A stretch of 64,000 nt of DNA from Nocardiopsis sp. MG754419. GTDB lineage: Bacteria; Actinomycetota; Actinomycetes; Streptosporangiales; Streptosporangiaceae. The stretch is from the NCBI RefSeq assembly GCF_018207095.1, contig NZ_QOCZ01000024.1:1-64000 (forward strand), in the 5' to 3' direction. The notes under the pieces were generated by a model. It saw only the letters and a program-made list of their open reading frames with translations. It made no database searches and was not told the origin of the DNA. Positions 31,975-40,773 of the stretch are shown here, piece by piece; positions within the stretch are counted from its first letter, which is position 1, and every line of letters begins with the position of its first letter. The position numbers and the translations under genes were made by a program.

Positions 31975-32655
31975 CTAGTAGCGGCCGCGGACCCCCTGGG
32001 TACCGTCCGCCGTCTCGGAGGCGTCGACGTCCTCGGTGTCCCGGGCGGCACCCTCGTGCTCCTGGTGGGTGATGACGCCCTTGTAGGTCAGGCGGCCGAA
32101 CGCGCCGTCGGCCCCGATGCCGAGGGCGTCCTGGGCGTCGCGCACCGCCTCCTCGGTCGCCTCGTCGTAGACGCCGGAGACGTCGACCCCGGCGTCGTAC
32201 TTGGCGTTGACCAGGAGCTGCACGGCGATGACGGCGTAGCCCCGGTCGCCGCGCCGGTAGGAGTCCGCCTCGGACGGGAAGTGCAGGTTGCGGACCTTGA
32301 TCCAGGTCTGCGAGTCCAGGACGCCGTCGACGTCGATGCCCTCGCTCTCCTCGAAGGCGCGGACGGTCGCCTCCACATCGGGGGTGAACTCGGGGCCCGG
32401 GTTCGGCGTGACGTAGCCGAGGGCGTTGAGGAGGTGCTGGGCGGCCTCGACGTCGACGCTCGGTCCGGGACGGTCGACCGAGTAGACCGGCCAGGACCGG
32501 GCCTCGATCTGCTCCACGACCTCCGCCGGGGTGCGTTCGAGGTCGTCCGCGGAAGCGCTCGGAGCGAGAAGGACGGCACCGCCGAGGGAGACGATCCCGG
32601 CCGTGGCCAGGGCCGCGATCCGACGGGCGACTCCGCTGGTGAGGTACTCGGACAT
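31975..32655 (-). CDS. Secreted peptidoglycan-binding domain protein
   Basis: 226 aa. Sec-type signal peptide (RRIAALATAGIVSLGGAVLL, likely cut after APSASA), then two peptidoglycan-binding-1 repeats: VDVEAAQHLLNALGY...DGVLDSQTW and RGYAVIAVQLLVNAKY...DGAFGRLTY. No catalytic domain, so it binds wall or acts as an inhibitor/scaffold. Acidic C-terminal tail. GGGGAG lies about 11 nt before ATG 32655. It is separated from the his operon by a terminator and has its own promoter, which I cannot define. Confidence 0.85.
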   Translation of the reverse strand: MSEYLTSGVARRIAALATAGIVSLGGAVLLAPSASADDLERTPAEVVEQIEARSWPVYSVDRPGPSVDVEAAQHLLNALGYVTPNPGPEFTPDVEATVRAFEESEGIDVDGVLDSQTWIKVRNLHFPSEADSYRRGDRGYAVIAVQLLVNAKYDAGVDVSGVYDEATEEAVRDAQDALGIGADGAFGRLTYKGVITHQEHEGAARDTEDVDASETADGTQGVRGRY

Positions 32656-32761
32656 GATGGGTGGACACTCCCCGTGTCGTGTGGCTGAGACGGCAACATG
32701 CTCACACGGATCACAGGACTGTTAACTCAACGCCACACCATGATCACGATCGGTGTTGATC

Positions 32762-32795
32762 ACGTGCCCCGGGCCGCTCCCGGCCCGGGGCACGT
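32762..32795 (-). terminator. his operon terminator
   Basis: A perfect 14-bp stem ACGTGCCCCGGGCC/GGCCCGGGGCACGT with a 6-nt loop begins 14 nt after the hisF stop. No U-tract. Confidence 0.85.
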
Positions 32796-32809
32796 CGAGG
32801 TCCTCGGCG

Positions 32810-33583
32810 CTAACGCACCGCGTGGCCCGCCTCGCGCAGGCTCCGCTTCACGTCGGCGATGGTGAACTCCCCGAAGTGGAACACGGTCGCGGCCAGCACC
32901 GCGTCGGCGCCCGCCGCGACGGCCGGGGCGAAGTGCTCCACCGCGCCCGCGCCGCCCGAGGCGACCAACGGCACGTCCACGCGAGCGCGTACCGCCCGGA
33001 TCAGCTCCAGGTCGAAGCCGGCCTTGGTGCCGTCGGCGTCCATGGAGTTGAGCAGGATCTCCCCCGCTCCCAGGTCGGCGGCGCGCTCGCACCACTCCAG
33101 GGCGTCGATCCCGGTGCCCTTGCGCCCACCGTGGGTGGTGACCTCGAACCCGCTGGGGGTGGGCGCGTCACCGTCGCGGACCCGGCGAACGTCGGCGGAG
33201 AGCACCAACACCTGACGGCCGAACCGTTCGGCGATCTCCTCGATGAGCGCGGGCCGGGCGATCGCCGCGGTGTTGACGCCGACCTTGTCGGCACCGGCGC
33301 GCAGCAGGCGGTCCACGTCCTCGGTGGTGCGGACCCCACCCCCGACCGTCAGCGGGATGAACACCTGGTCGGCGGTGCGTCGCACCACGTCATAGGTGGT
33401 CTCGCGGTCACCGCTGGAGGCGGTCACGTCCAGGAAGGTGAGCTCGTCGGCGCCACCGCCGTCGTAGGTGCCCGCCAACTCCACGGGGTCACCGGCGTCC
33501 CGCAGGTTCTCGAAGTTGACGCCCTTGACCACCCGACCGGCGTCCACGTCCAGGCAGGGGATGACACGCACGGCCAGGCTCAC
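32810..33583 (-). CDS. hisF: Imidazole glycerol phosphate synthase cyclase subunit
   Basis: 257 aa TIM barrel. Uses ammonia from HisH to turn PRFAR into IGP and AICAR. Seen: [19 protein letters not shown] with the catalytic Asp, [39 protein letters not shown] (second Asp) and [14 protein letters not shown] 33583 overlaps the priA stop by 4 nt. Last gene of the operon. Confidence 0.97.
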   Translation of the reverse strand: MSLAVRVIPCLDVDAGRVVKGVNFENLRDAGDPVELAGTYDGGGADELTFLDVTASSGDRETTYDVVRRTADQVFIPLTVGGGVRTTEDVDRLLRAGADKVGVNTAAIARPALIEEIAERFGRQVLVLSADVRRVRDGDAPTPSGFEVTTHGGRKGTGIDALEWCERAADLGAGEILLNSMDADGTKAGFDLELIRAVRARVDVPLVASGGAGAVEHFAPAVAAGADAVLAATVFHFGEFTIADVKRSLREAGHAVR

Positions 33584-34338
33584 CGGCGCTCACCCTTGAC
33601 CAGGGCCAGGGCGTCCTCCAGGGTGAAGGCGCCCTCGTACAGGGCGGTGCCCATGATGGCGCCCTCGACACCCTCGGGGACCAGGGTGGCGATGGCCTCC
33701 AGGTCGGCCAGGCTCGACACCCCGCCGCTGGCCACCACGGGCTTGTCGGTGCGTTCGCACACGGTGCGGAGCAGGTCCAGGTTGGGGCCCTTGAGGGTGC
33801 CGTCCTTGTTGACGTCGGTGACGACGTAGCGGGCGCAGCCCTCCGACTCCAGGCGCTCCAGGGTCGCGAGGAGGTCACCACCGTCTCGGGTCCAGCCCCG
33901 GGCGGCCAGGGTGGTGCCGCGCACGTCCAGCCCGATGGCGATCCGGTCGCCGTGCTCGGCGATGATCTTGGCGCACCACTCGGGGTTCTCCAGCGCTGCG
34001 GTGCCGATGTTCACCCGGGTGCAACCGGTGGAGAGCGCGGCGGCCAGCGACGCGTCGTCACGGATCCCGCCGGACATCTCGACCTTGATGTCGAGCCGGC
34101 CGACGATGTCGCCCAGCAGTTCGCGGTTGTGGCCGCGCCCGAAGGCGGCGTCCAGGTCCACCAGGTGGATCCACTCGGCGCCGGCGTTCTGCCATGCGGT
34201 GGCGGCCTCGAAGGGGTCGCCGTACTGGCCGCCGGAGCCCGCCTTGCCCTGGACCAGTTGGACGGCCTGGCCGCCCGCGACGTCCACGGCGGGCAGCAGT
34301 TCGAGTGCGGGGGTCGACGTGGTGTGCTCGCCGGTCAT
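33580..34338 (-). CDS. priA: PriA, bifunctional HisA/TrpF-type isomerase
   Basis: 252 aa TIM barrel. In actinobacteria this enzyme isomerises both ProFAR (His) and PRA (Trp), replacing TrpF, and no trpF is seen here. Seen: [47 protein letters not shown] (Trp conserved in PriA), [10 protein letters not shown] with catalytic Asp. Oddity: the Arg of the family motif AVRLVxG (Arg19 in the Mycobacterium enzyme) is Gln here, codon CAA, one base from CGA. ATG 34338 follows GAGAAGG. Confidence 0.93.
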   Translation of the reverse strand: MTGEHTTSTPALELLPAVDVAGGQAVQLVQGKAGSGGQYGDPFEAATAWQNAGAEWIHLVDLDAAFGRGHNRELLGDIVGRLDIKVEMSGGIRDDASLAAALSTGCTRVNIGTAALENPEWCAKIIAEHGDRIAIGLDVRGTTLAARGWTRDGGDLLATLERLESEGCARYVVTDVNKDGTLKGPNLDLLRTVCERTDKPVVASGGVSSLADLEAIATLVPEGVEGAIMGTALYEGAFTLEDALALVKGERR

Positions 34339-34417
34339 ATCGCCTTCTCGTGCTCGGTTCGGTTCTGGGGTGGATGTGGGGTGCGCCGAAGGCGCGGACT
34401 CGCGGGGGGCGGGGTCG

Positions 34418-35071
34418 CTACAGCGTGGCGACCCAGTTGGCCAGGACGCGCGCCCCGGCGTCACCGGACTTCTCCGGGTGGAACTGGGTGGCGCTCAGTG
34501 GGCCGTTCTCGACGGCGGCCACGAAGGGTTCGCCGTGCTCGGACCAGGTGACCCTGGGCGCCCGGATGCGGTCGCTGGAGGCGACGAACTCCCAGTGGCG
34601 CACCGCGTAGGAGTGGACGAAGTAGAAGCGCTCCTCGGCTCCCACACCCGCGAACAGACGCGTGTCCTCGGGCGGGGTCACGGTGTTCCAGCCCATGTGC
34701 GGGACGACGGACGCCCGGAGGCGTTCGACGCTGCCGGGCCATTCACCGCAGCCCTCGGTGGCACTGTCCCGAGCATGGACGTCGGCCTGTTCGACGCCCC
34801 GCTCGAAGAGGACCTGCATGCCCACGCAGATCCCCAGGACGGGACGCCCACCGGCGACACGGCGACCGATGACGCGGTCCCCGCCGGCGGCTTTGAGGCT
34901 GGCCATGCAGGTGCTGAAGGCGCCGACCCCGGGGACGACCAGGCCGTCGGCCTCCAGTGCGACTCGGGGGTCGGAGGTGACGGTGACGTCGGCGCCGGTG
35001 CGCTCCATGGCGCGCTGGGCCGAACGCAGGTTGCCCGACCCGTAGTCGAAGACGACCACACGTGAGGACAT
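34418..35071 (-). CDS. hisH: Imidazole glycerol phosphate synthase glutaminase subunit
   Basis: 217 aa class I glutaminase giving ammonia to HisF. Seen: [29 protein letters not shown], nucleophile Cys in [23 protein letters not shown] and the His/Glu of [12 protein letters not shown] 35071 lies 16 nt after the small membrane protein gene, in the his operon. Confidence 0.96.
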   Translation of the reverse strand: MSSRVVVFDYGSGNLRSAQRAMERTGADVTVTSDPRVALEADGLVVPGVGAFSTCMASLKAAGGDRVIGRRVAGGRPVLGICVGMQVLFERGVEQADVHARDSATEGCGEWPGSVERLRASVVPHMGWNTVTPPEDTRLFAGVGAEERFYFVHSYAVRHWEFVASSDRIRAPRVTWSEHGEPFVAAVENGPLSATQFHPEKSGDAGARVLANWVATL

Positions 35072-35087
35072 CGGGTGTGTGCCTTTC

Positions 35088-35249
35088 TTAGAAGTAACCG
35101 AGCCGCAGCGCGCCGGAGGCGAGGGCGAGCACGACGCAGCCGGCCAGGGCGAGGGCGATCGGGCGGCTCTTCCCCCAGAACGCGTAGACGCCGCCCGCGA
35201 GGAAACCGCCCAGGACGATGAGGGACAGACCCCACAGATCGGTGTCCAT
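35088..35249 (-). CDS. Small two-helix membrane protein in the his operon
   Basis: 53 aa: [20 protein letters not shown] begins the first of two membrane helices, joined by a short basic loop (WGKSRP), and the protein ends LRLGYF. The ATG follows the hisB stop with no gap (TAG then ATG), and hisH begins 16 nt later, so it is fully embedded in the operon and translationally coupled. GC and codon use are like its neighbours. Function unknown; it may tether or tune the pathway, which is speculation. Confidence 0.75.
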   Translation of the reverse strand: MDTDLWGLSLIVLGGFLAGGVYAFWGKSRPIALALAGCVVLALASGALRLGYF

Positions 35250-35843
35250 CTACAGGACGCCCTTGGTGGAGGGCACCCCGCTGACGCGCGGGTCCTGCTC
35301 CGTGGCGAAGCGCAGCGCCCGGGCGAACGCCTTGAACTGGGCCTCGACGATGTGGTGCGCGTTGCGGCCGTAGGGCACGTGGATGTGCAGGGCGACCCTG
35401 GCCTGGGCGACGAAGGACTCGAAGATGTGCCGGGTCATCGTGGTGTCGTAGTCGCGCCCGATGACCGGGGCCATGCCCTCGGGCTCACTGTGCACCAGGT
35501 ACGGACGCCCGGACACGTCGACGGTCACCTCGGCCAGGGCCTCGTCGAGGGGCACCTTGGCGTCGGCGAAGCGGCGGATGCCGGCCCGGTCGCCGAGGGC
35601 CTCACGGAAGGCGGCGCCCAACGCCAGGGCGGTGTCCTCCATGGTGTGGTGCGAGTCGATGTGCAGGTCGCCCTCGGTGCGCACGGTCAGGTCGAACAGG
35701 CCGTGCTTGGCGAGCTGGTCCAGCATGTGGTCGTAGAAGCCCACACCCGTGGAGACGTCGGCGATGCCGGTGCCGTCCAGGTCGACCTCGACCAGGACCT
35801 TGGTTTCCTTGGTTGCGCGTTCGATGCGCCCGATACGGCTCAT
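35250..35843 (-). CDS. hisB: Imidazoleglycerol-phosphate dehydratase
   Basis: 197 aa, monofunctional (no phosphatase domain). Seen: [14 protein letters not shown], the metal-binding [16 protein letters not shown] and C-terminal [22 protein letters not shown] 35843 with GAGGA upstream; the longer frame reads into hisC antisense. Operon order hisD-C-B. Confidence 0.97.
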   Translation of the reverse strand: MSRIGRIERATKETKVLVEVDLDGTGIADVSTGVGFYDHMLDQLAKHGLFDLTVRTEGDLHIDSHHTMEDTALALGAAFREALGDRAGIRRFADAKVPLDEALAEVTVDVSGRPYLVHSEPEGMAPVIGRDYDTTMTRHIFESFVAQARVALHIHVPYGRNAHHIVEAQFKAFARALRFATEQDPRVSGVPSTKGVL

Positions 35844-35899
35844 GGTCGTCCATCCTCGATGGTGCTGTGTCGGTGGTGCTGTGGGAGGGGCCGGGGCGT

Positions 35900-36982
35900 T
35901 CAGCCGCCGGTGACCCGAAGGAGGGTGTCCCGGAAGACCGCCATCTCCTCGGGGGTGCCGACGGTGACGCGCAGCCATCCGGGTGGGCCGACCTCCCGGA
36001 TGAGGACCTGGTGGTCGAGCATGTCCCGCCATACGCGGGTGCGGTCCTCGAACTCTCCGAACAGGACGAAGTTGGCGTCGGAGTCGGCGACCGCGAAGCC
36101 GTGCGCGCGCAGCCAGTCGACGAGGGCGTCGCGTTCGGCGCGCAGGTCGTCGACGGCGCCGAGGAGTTCGTCGGCGTGGGCCAGGGCGGTGACGGCCACC
36201 GCCTGGGTGACGGCGGACAGGTGGTAGGGCAGGCGGACCAGTTGCAGCGCGTCGACCACCGCGGTGTGCGCGGCGAGGTACCCCACCCGGGCGCCGGCCA
36301 GGGCGAAGGCCTTGGACATGGTGCGCGAGACGATGACCCGGGGGTGCTCCGCCAGCAGGGTCAGGGCGCTGGGGCTGCCCTCGCGACGGAACTCGGCGTA
36401 GGCCTCGTCCACGACGACCACACCGGGGGCGGCCCGCACGATGCGTTGGATGGCGTCGAGTTCGAGCGCGGTGCCGGTCGGGTTGTTGGGCGAGGTGAGG
36501 AAGATGACGCTGGGCTCGTGCTCGGCGACGGCGGTCAGGGCGGCGTCGACGTCGATACGGAAGTCGGCGTCGCGCGGCACCGACACCCACGCGGTCCCCG
36601 TGCCCCGGGAGATGATCGGGTGCATCGAGTAGGACGGCTCGAAGCCCATGGCGGTGCGGCCCGGCCCGCCGAAGGCCTGGAGCAGCTGCTGGAGGATCTC
36701 GTTGGAGCCGTTGGCCGCCCAGACGTTGGCGGCGGTCAGTCCGTGCTCCAGGTAGGCCGCCAGGTCCTCGCGCAGGCGGACCGCGTCACGGTCGGGGTAG
36801 CGGTTGAGCCCCAGCGCGGTGTCGGCGACCGCGGCGGCCAACGCCGCGGCCAGGGCGGGCGAGGGCGCGTGGGGGTTCTCGTTGGTGTTGAGGACCACCG
36901 GCACGTCCATCTGGGGTGCGCCGTAGGGTGAGCGCCCGCGCAGGTCGTCGCGGAGCGGCAGGTCGTTCAGGGTGAAGCTCAC
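35900..36982 (-). CDS. hisC: Histidinol-phosphate aminotransferase
   Basis: 360 aa fold-type I PLP enzyme. Seen: [63 protein letters not shown] and the PLP Lys in [20 protein letters not shown] 36982 gives the family start [19 protein letters not shown] 36991 is possible. SD is weak, so translation may depend on hisD coupling. Confidence 0.95.
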   Translation of the reverse strand: MSFTLNDLPLRDDLRGRSPYGAPQMDVPVVLNTNENPHAPSPALAAALAAAVADTALGLNRYPDRDAVRLREDLAAYLEHGLTAANVWAANGSNEILQQLLQAFGGPGRTAMGFEPSYSMHPIISRGTGTAWVSVPRDADFRIDVDAALTAVAEHEPSVIFLTSPNNPTGTALELDAIQRIVRAAPGVVVVDEAYAEFRREGSPSALTLLAEHPRVIVSRTMSKAFALAGARVGYLAAHTAVVDALQLVRLPYHLSAVTQAVAVTALAHADELLGAVDDLRAERDALVDWLRAHGFAVADSDANFVLFGEFEDRTRVWRDMLDHQVLIREVGPPGWLRVTVGTPEEMAVFRDTLLRVTGG

Positions 36983-37088
36983 TGGTGTCACACTCGTCGT
37001 CGGTCGTGGGAGGGGCGGTTCGGCCGGTGGGACCGCTGTCGGTCGCGCCGCGGCCGGAACCGCCCGTCTCCGTCGGGTGTGTCGGCGT

Positions 37089-38396
37089 TCAGTTCCGGCC
37101 GGTGCCCCGGCCCACGCGGGCGGCGACGGCCTCGCCGTGCGCGGGCAGGTCCTCGGCCTCGGACAGGGTGATGACGTGGTGGGCGACGTCGGCCAGCGCG
37201 TCACGGTCGTAGGCGACGACGTGCACCCCGCGCAGGAAGGTCTGCACGCTCAGGCCACCGGTGTGGCAGGCGCACCCGCCCGTGGGCAGCACGTGGTTGG
37301 ACCCGGCGGCGTAGTCACCGAGGGAGACCGGGGAGTGGTCGCCCACGAAGATCGCGCCGGCGTTGCGCACCCGGTCGGCCCAGGCCGCGGCGTCGACGGT
37401 CATGATCTCCAGGTGCTCGGCGGCGTAGGCGTCGACCACGGCCAGCCCCTGTTCGAGGTCCTCGACCAGGACGATGCCGGACTGCGGACCGGAGAGGGCC
37501 TCGCGGACGCGTTCGCTGTGCCGGGTGGCGGCCACGCGCTCGGCCAGGCGTTCGGTGACCGCGTCGGCCAGGGCCTCGTCCGGGGTCACCAGGACGGAGG
37601 CCGCGACGACGTCGTGCTCGGCCTGGCTGATGAGGTCGGCGGCGACGTAGTCGGGGTCCGCGGTGTGGTCGGCCAGGATCGCGATCTCGGTGGGGCCGGC
37701 CTCGGCGTCGATGCCGATGACCCCCTTGAGCAGGCGCTTGGCGGCGGCGACCCAGATGTTGCCGGGGCCGGTGACCATGTCGACGCGGCGGCAGTCCTCG
37801 GTGCCGTGGGCGAACATCGCCACGGCCTGGGCGCCGCCGACCGCGTACACCTCGTCGACGCCCAGCAGGGCGCACGCGGCGAGGATGGTCGGGTGCGGCA
37901 GACCGCCGAAGTCCTTCTGCGGCGGTGAGGTGACCGCCAGCGAGGACACACCCGCCTCCTGGGCGGGGACGACGTTCATGATGACGCTGGAGGGGTAGAC
38001 GGCCCGACCGCCCGGCACGTAGAGACCGACCCGTTCGACCGGGATCCACTTCTCGGTGACGGTGCCGCCGGGGACCACCTGGGTGGTGTGGTCGGTACGA
38101 CGCTGGGCGCTGTGCACCTTGCGGGCGCGTCGGATCGACTCCTCCAGGGCGGCGCGCACGGCGGGGTCGAGGTCGGTCAGTGCGGTCTCGATGGCGTCCT
38201 TGGGGACGCGGATGTCGGTGATCCGTACACCGTCGAAGCGTGCGGCGAGTTCGATCAGTGCCTCGGTTCCGCGATGACGTACGTCCTCGACGATGGGGCG
38301 GACGCGTTCAGTGGCGTCGGCCACGTCGATTTCGGCGCGCGGAAGGGCGTCGCGCGGGTCGTCCTGGGAGCCTCGGAGGTCGATTCGACTGATCAC
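37089..38396 (-). CDS. hisD: Histidinol dehydrogenase
   Basis: 435 aa, two NAD-linked oxidations giving histidine, zinc-dependent. Seen: [42 protein letters not shown] and the catalytic/metal region [25 protein letters not shown] 38396 has -10 TAGACT (38408-38403) 6 nt upstream, so the his operon mRNA appears leaderless. GGAG overlaps that spacer but is too close to act as an SD. First gene of hisD-C-B-x-H-priA-F. Confidence 0.97.
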   Translation of the reverse strand: MISRIDLRGSQDDPRDALPRAEIDVADATERVRPIVEDVRHRGTEALIELAARFDGVRITDIRVPKDAIETALTDLDPAVRAALEESIRRARKVHSAQRRTDHTTQVVPGGTVTEKWIPVERVGLYVPGGRAVYPSSVIMNVVPAQEAGVSSLAVTSPPQKDFGGLPHPTILAACALLGVDEVYAVGGAQAVAMFAHGTEDCRRVDMVTGPGNIWVAAAKRLLKGVIGIDAEAGPTEIAILADHTADPDYVAADLISQAEHDVVAASVLVTPDEALADAVTERLAERVAATRHSERVREALSGPQSGIVLVEDLEQGLAVVDAYAAEHLEIMTVDAAAWADRVRNAGAIFVGDHSPVSLGDYAAGSNHVLPTGGCACHTGGLSVQTFLRGVHVVAYDRDALADVAHHVITLSEAEDLPAHGEAVAARVGRGTGRN

Positions 38397-38552
38397 GGCT
38401 CCAGTCTAGGGGGCGTGGCCCGACCGATGGGCGGTCGCGTCCGAATGATGGACACCACACCCGCCCGACCGGCACCGACCCCGCAGGCGAGGACGTCGAG
38501 GGTCAAGTTCGGATAAAAACGCCGAACCACCCTCGAATAAGTGTCCCCTAAC

Positions 38553-38651
38553 TTTGGCACACCTTACCTAATCAACCTTGCGAAAGGCTTGCCTAACAAA
38601 TTCGGCGCCCCTTTCAGGTGTTTCCCAAATGCCTTTTACATGCGTTATCGT
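38553..38651 (+). promoter_or_regulatory. Tandem iron boxes and ferritin promoter
   Basis: Two 19-bp sites on the reverse strand resemble the IdeR/DmdR iron box TTAGGTTAGGCTAACCTAA: 38553-38571 (TTAGGTAAGGTGTGCCAAA reversed, 13 of 19) and 38578-38596 (TTAGGCAAGCCTTTCGCAA reversed, 12 of 19), starting 25 bp apart. Downstream, -10 TATCGT lies at 38646-38651, 6 nt before ATG 38658. Upstream placement suits activation by iron-loaded regulator, as known for mycobacterial ferritin. Confidence 0.6.
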
Positions 38652-38657
38652 AGGCTC

Positions 38658-39218
38658 ATGACTTCCAACAAGACCGGCGATAGCGGCCTTTCCAAGTTCC
38701 ACCGACTCCTGGTCGACCAGGTGCGGCACGAGTTCACCGCCTCGCATCAGTACGTGGCGATCGCCGCCTGGTTCGACGACCAGGACCTGCCGCAGCTGGC
38801 CAGGGTCTTCTACGAGCAGTCGCTCGAAGAGCGCGACCACGCGATGATGCTCGTGCGCTACCTGCTCGACAACGACGTGACGTTCGCCATCCCCGGGATC
38901 GACGAGATCGAGAACGATTTCGCCGTCACCCGTGACCTGGTCGCTCTGGCCCTGCGCCAGGAGCGTGAGGTGAGCGCCCAGTTCCAGCGTCTGGCCAAGG
39001 TGGCCCGCGACGAGGAGGACTACACGGGCGAGCAGTTCCTGCAGTGGTTCATCCAGGAGCAGGTCGAGGAGGTCGCCAAGATGTCCACCCTCCTCAACGT
39101 CGTCGACCGCGCCAACGGCAACCTGTTCGACGTGGAGACCTTCGTGGCCCGCGACATGCCCAGCGAGGACGACGGCGGGCAGGCAGCGCCCGGCACCGCC
39201 GGCCCCGCGGTCTCCTGA
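38658..39218 (+). CDS. Ferritin (non-haem iron storage)
   Basis: 186 aa. Oxidises and stores iron in a 24-mer shell. Four-helix ferritin domain with ferroxidase ligands visible: HEFTASHQYVAIAAWF, YEQSLEERDHAMML (ExxH) and FLQWFIQEQVEEVAKM; C-terminal acidic extension. ATG 38658 is chosen over the open frame from 38541 because that extension runs through the iron boxes and has AT-rich, non-coding codon use, and because the -10 lies 6 nt before this ATG. Followed by a 13-bp terminator. Confidence 0.93.
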   Translation: MTSNKTGDSGLSKFHRLLVDQVRHEFTASHQYVAIAAWFDDQDLPQLARVFYEQSLEERDHAMMLVRYLLDNDVTFAIPGIDEIENDFAVTRDLVALALRQEREVSAQFQRLAKVARDEEDYTGEQFLQWFIQEQVEEVAKMSTLLNVVDRANGNLFDVETFVARDMPSEDDGGQAAPGTAGPAVS

Positions 39219-39240
39219 CCATCGGAGCCTCGCCGGCCCT

Positions 39241-39269
39241 GCGCCCCGCCCGGAGTCCGGGCGGGGCGC
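39241..39269 (+). terminator. Ferritin terminator
   Basis: A perfect 13-bp stem GCGCCCCGCCCGG/CCGGGCGGGGCGC with a 3-nt loop, 22 nt past the ferritin stop. Confidence 0.85.
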
Positions 39270-39302
39270 CGTCGCGTGCGCTCACGGAGGCATACTGGGA
39301 GT

Positions 39303-40085
39303 ATGCCTGAGGCCCTGCCGATCTTCCCGCTGAACACGGTGTTGTTCCCCGGGATGACGATCCCCCTGCACGTCTTCGAACAGCGGTACCGGAGATTGGT
39401 CTCGGAGTTGCTCGGACCGACCATGGCCGGGGGCGAGGTCGGTGGACGCGAACGCGGGCCGGCCCGTTTCGGTGTCGTGTGGATCGAACTGGGACACGAG
39501 GTGGCGAGCGAGTCCGGCCAGGGCGCCGGTGGAGCCGACACCGGGGTGCCGCACACCGACGACCACGGTCGCCACCCCTCACTCCCCCTGGTGAGCCCCG
39601 TCGGCTGCACCGCCGTGGTGCGCGACGTACGCACCTACGAGGACGGTCGCTACGACCTCGTGGTGGAGGGCGGCACCCGGTTCCGGATCGTCGACCTGTC
39701 CGAGGTCGACGCGTCCTCGCCCGACGACTACTCCAGCGCCTCGGTGTCGTTGCTCCCCGAGGCCCTGGGACCGGACGCCGAGGAGCACGCCGAACGGGTG
39801 CACGACCTGTACGAGGTCTACCGGGGACGTCTGTCCCAGATCGGCATGGCGCCGGAGACCTCTCGCGATCTGCCCCGGGACCCGATCGCCCTGTCCCACG
39901 CGGTGGCCGCCTCGGTGGTACTGGACCCCGCGGAGAAACAGCGACTGTTGGAGGCGGAGGACGCCGCGACCCGGCTGGCCGTGGCCGCGCGCTTCCTACG
40001 CAGGGAGAACCGCATCGTGGCCACACCGACCCTGCCCAACCTTCCCGCGGGTCCCTTCCTCAACAACGGAGTCTCGTTCAACTAG
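39303..40085 (+). CDS. Lon N-terminal (substrate-binding) domain protein
   Basis: 260 aa. PIFPLNTVLFPGMTIPLHVFEQRYRRL is the start of a Lon substrate-binding (PUA-like) domain; GCTAVVRDVRTYEDGRYDLVVEGGTRFRI is its second half. No ATPase or protease domain follows, as in stand-alone actinobacterial members of unknown role. ATG 39303 is 6 nt downstream of CATACT, so it may be leaderless; the frame from 39276 adds nothing family-like. Confidence 0.88.
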   Translation: MPEALPIFPLNTVLFPGMTIPLHVFEQRYRRLVSELLGPTMAGGEVGGRERGPARFGVVWIELGHEVASESGQGAGGADTGVPHTDDHGRHPSLPLVSPVGCTAVVRDVRTYEDGRYDLVVEGGTRFRIVDLSEVDASSPDDYSSASVSLLPEALGPDAEEHAERVHDLYEVYRGRLSQIGMAPETSRDLPRDPIALSHAVAASVVLDPAEKQRLLEAEDAATRLAVAARFLRRENRIVATPTLPNLPAGPFLNNGVSFN

Positions 40086-40161
40086 CGTCCCAGTAGGACC
40101 CGGTGAAGAGGTGCACTAGCCTTCCCGGAAGCCATCGACCAGTGGAAAGCCCAGGTAACCC

Positions 40162-40647
40162 ATGAGTGGAAGAGCCACGCCGGCGACCGTGGCGGCCGGA
40201 CGGACGAAGACCACCTACACCCTGCATCCCTACGAGGTCGGGGAGGACGGCGACGGGCACTCCTACGGCACCGACGCCGCGGACGCGATCGGGGTGCCCC
40301 ATCACCAGGTGTTCAAGACACTGGTGGCCGAGGTGGACGGTGTGTTCACCGTGGGGGTGGTGCCGGTGAGCGGTGCGTTGGACCTCAAGGCGTTGGCCGC
40401 GGCGGTCGGCGGCAAGAAGGCGACCATGGCCGACCCGGCCCGGGCCGAGAAGATCACCGGCTACGTTCGTGGAGGGATCAGCCCGCTGGGTCAGCGCAAG
40501 CGCCTGCGCACGGTGATCGACTCCTCGGTGACGTCGTTGGGGTCGGTGTACGTGTCGGCGGGCCGGCGCGGGTTGCAGATGGAGCTGATGCCCGCCGACC
40601 TGATCCGCCTGACCGAGGCGACCACCGCCCCGATCGCGGCCGGCTGA
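40162..40647 (+). CDS. ybaK: Cys-tRNA(Pro)/aminoacyl-tRNA deacylase, YbaK/EbsC family
   Basis: 161 aa trans-editing enzyme that clears mischarged tRNA. Seen: GVPHHQVFKTLVAEVDG with the key Lys, VVPVSGALDLKALA, KITGYVRGGISPLGQRK. -10-like TAGCCT at about 40117 leaves a short leader; SD near CCCAGG is weak. Separate from the acyl-CoA synthetase by 126 nt. Confidence 0.92.
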   Translation: MSGRATPATVAAGRTKTTYTLHPYEVGEDGDGHSYGTDAADAIGVPHHQVFKTLVAEVDGVFTVGVVPVSGALDLKALAAAVGGKKATMADPARAEKITGYVRGGISPLGQRKRLRTVIDSSVTSLGSVYVSAGRRGLQMELMPADLIRLTEATTAPIAAG

Positions 40648-40773
40648 GGGATCTCCGTGGCACGGTGGGAGGGGACTCGCGCTCGCGTCCCGCGCGCCGT
40701 GGGGAACGATGGACCCCGGCGCCTACGCCTACGCGCTGTTGCCCGCCCTATTACCCAAAGGTAGCTTTGTGAC

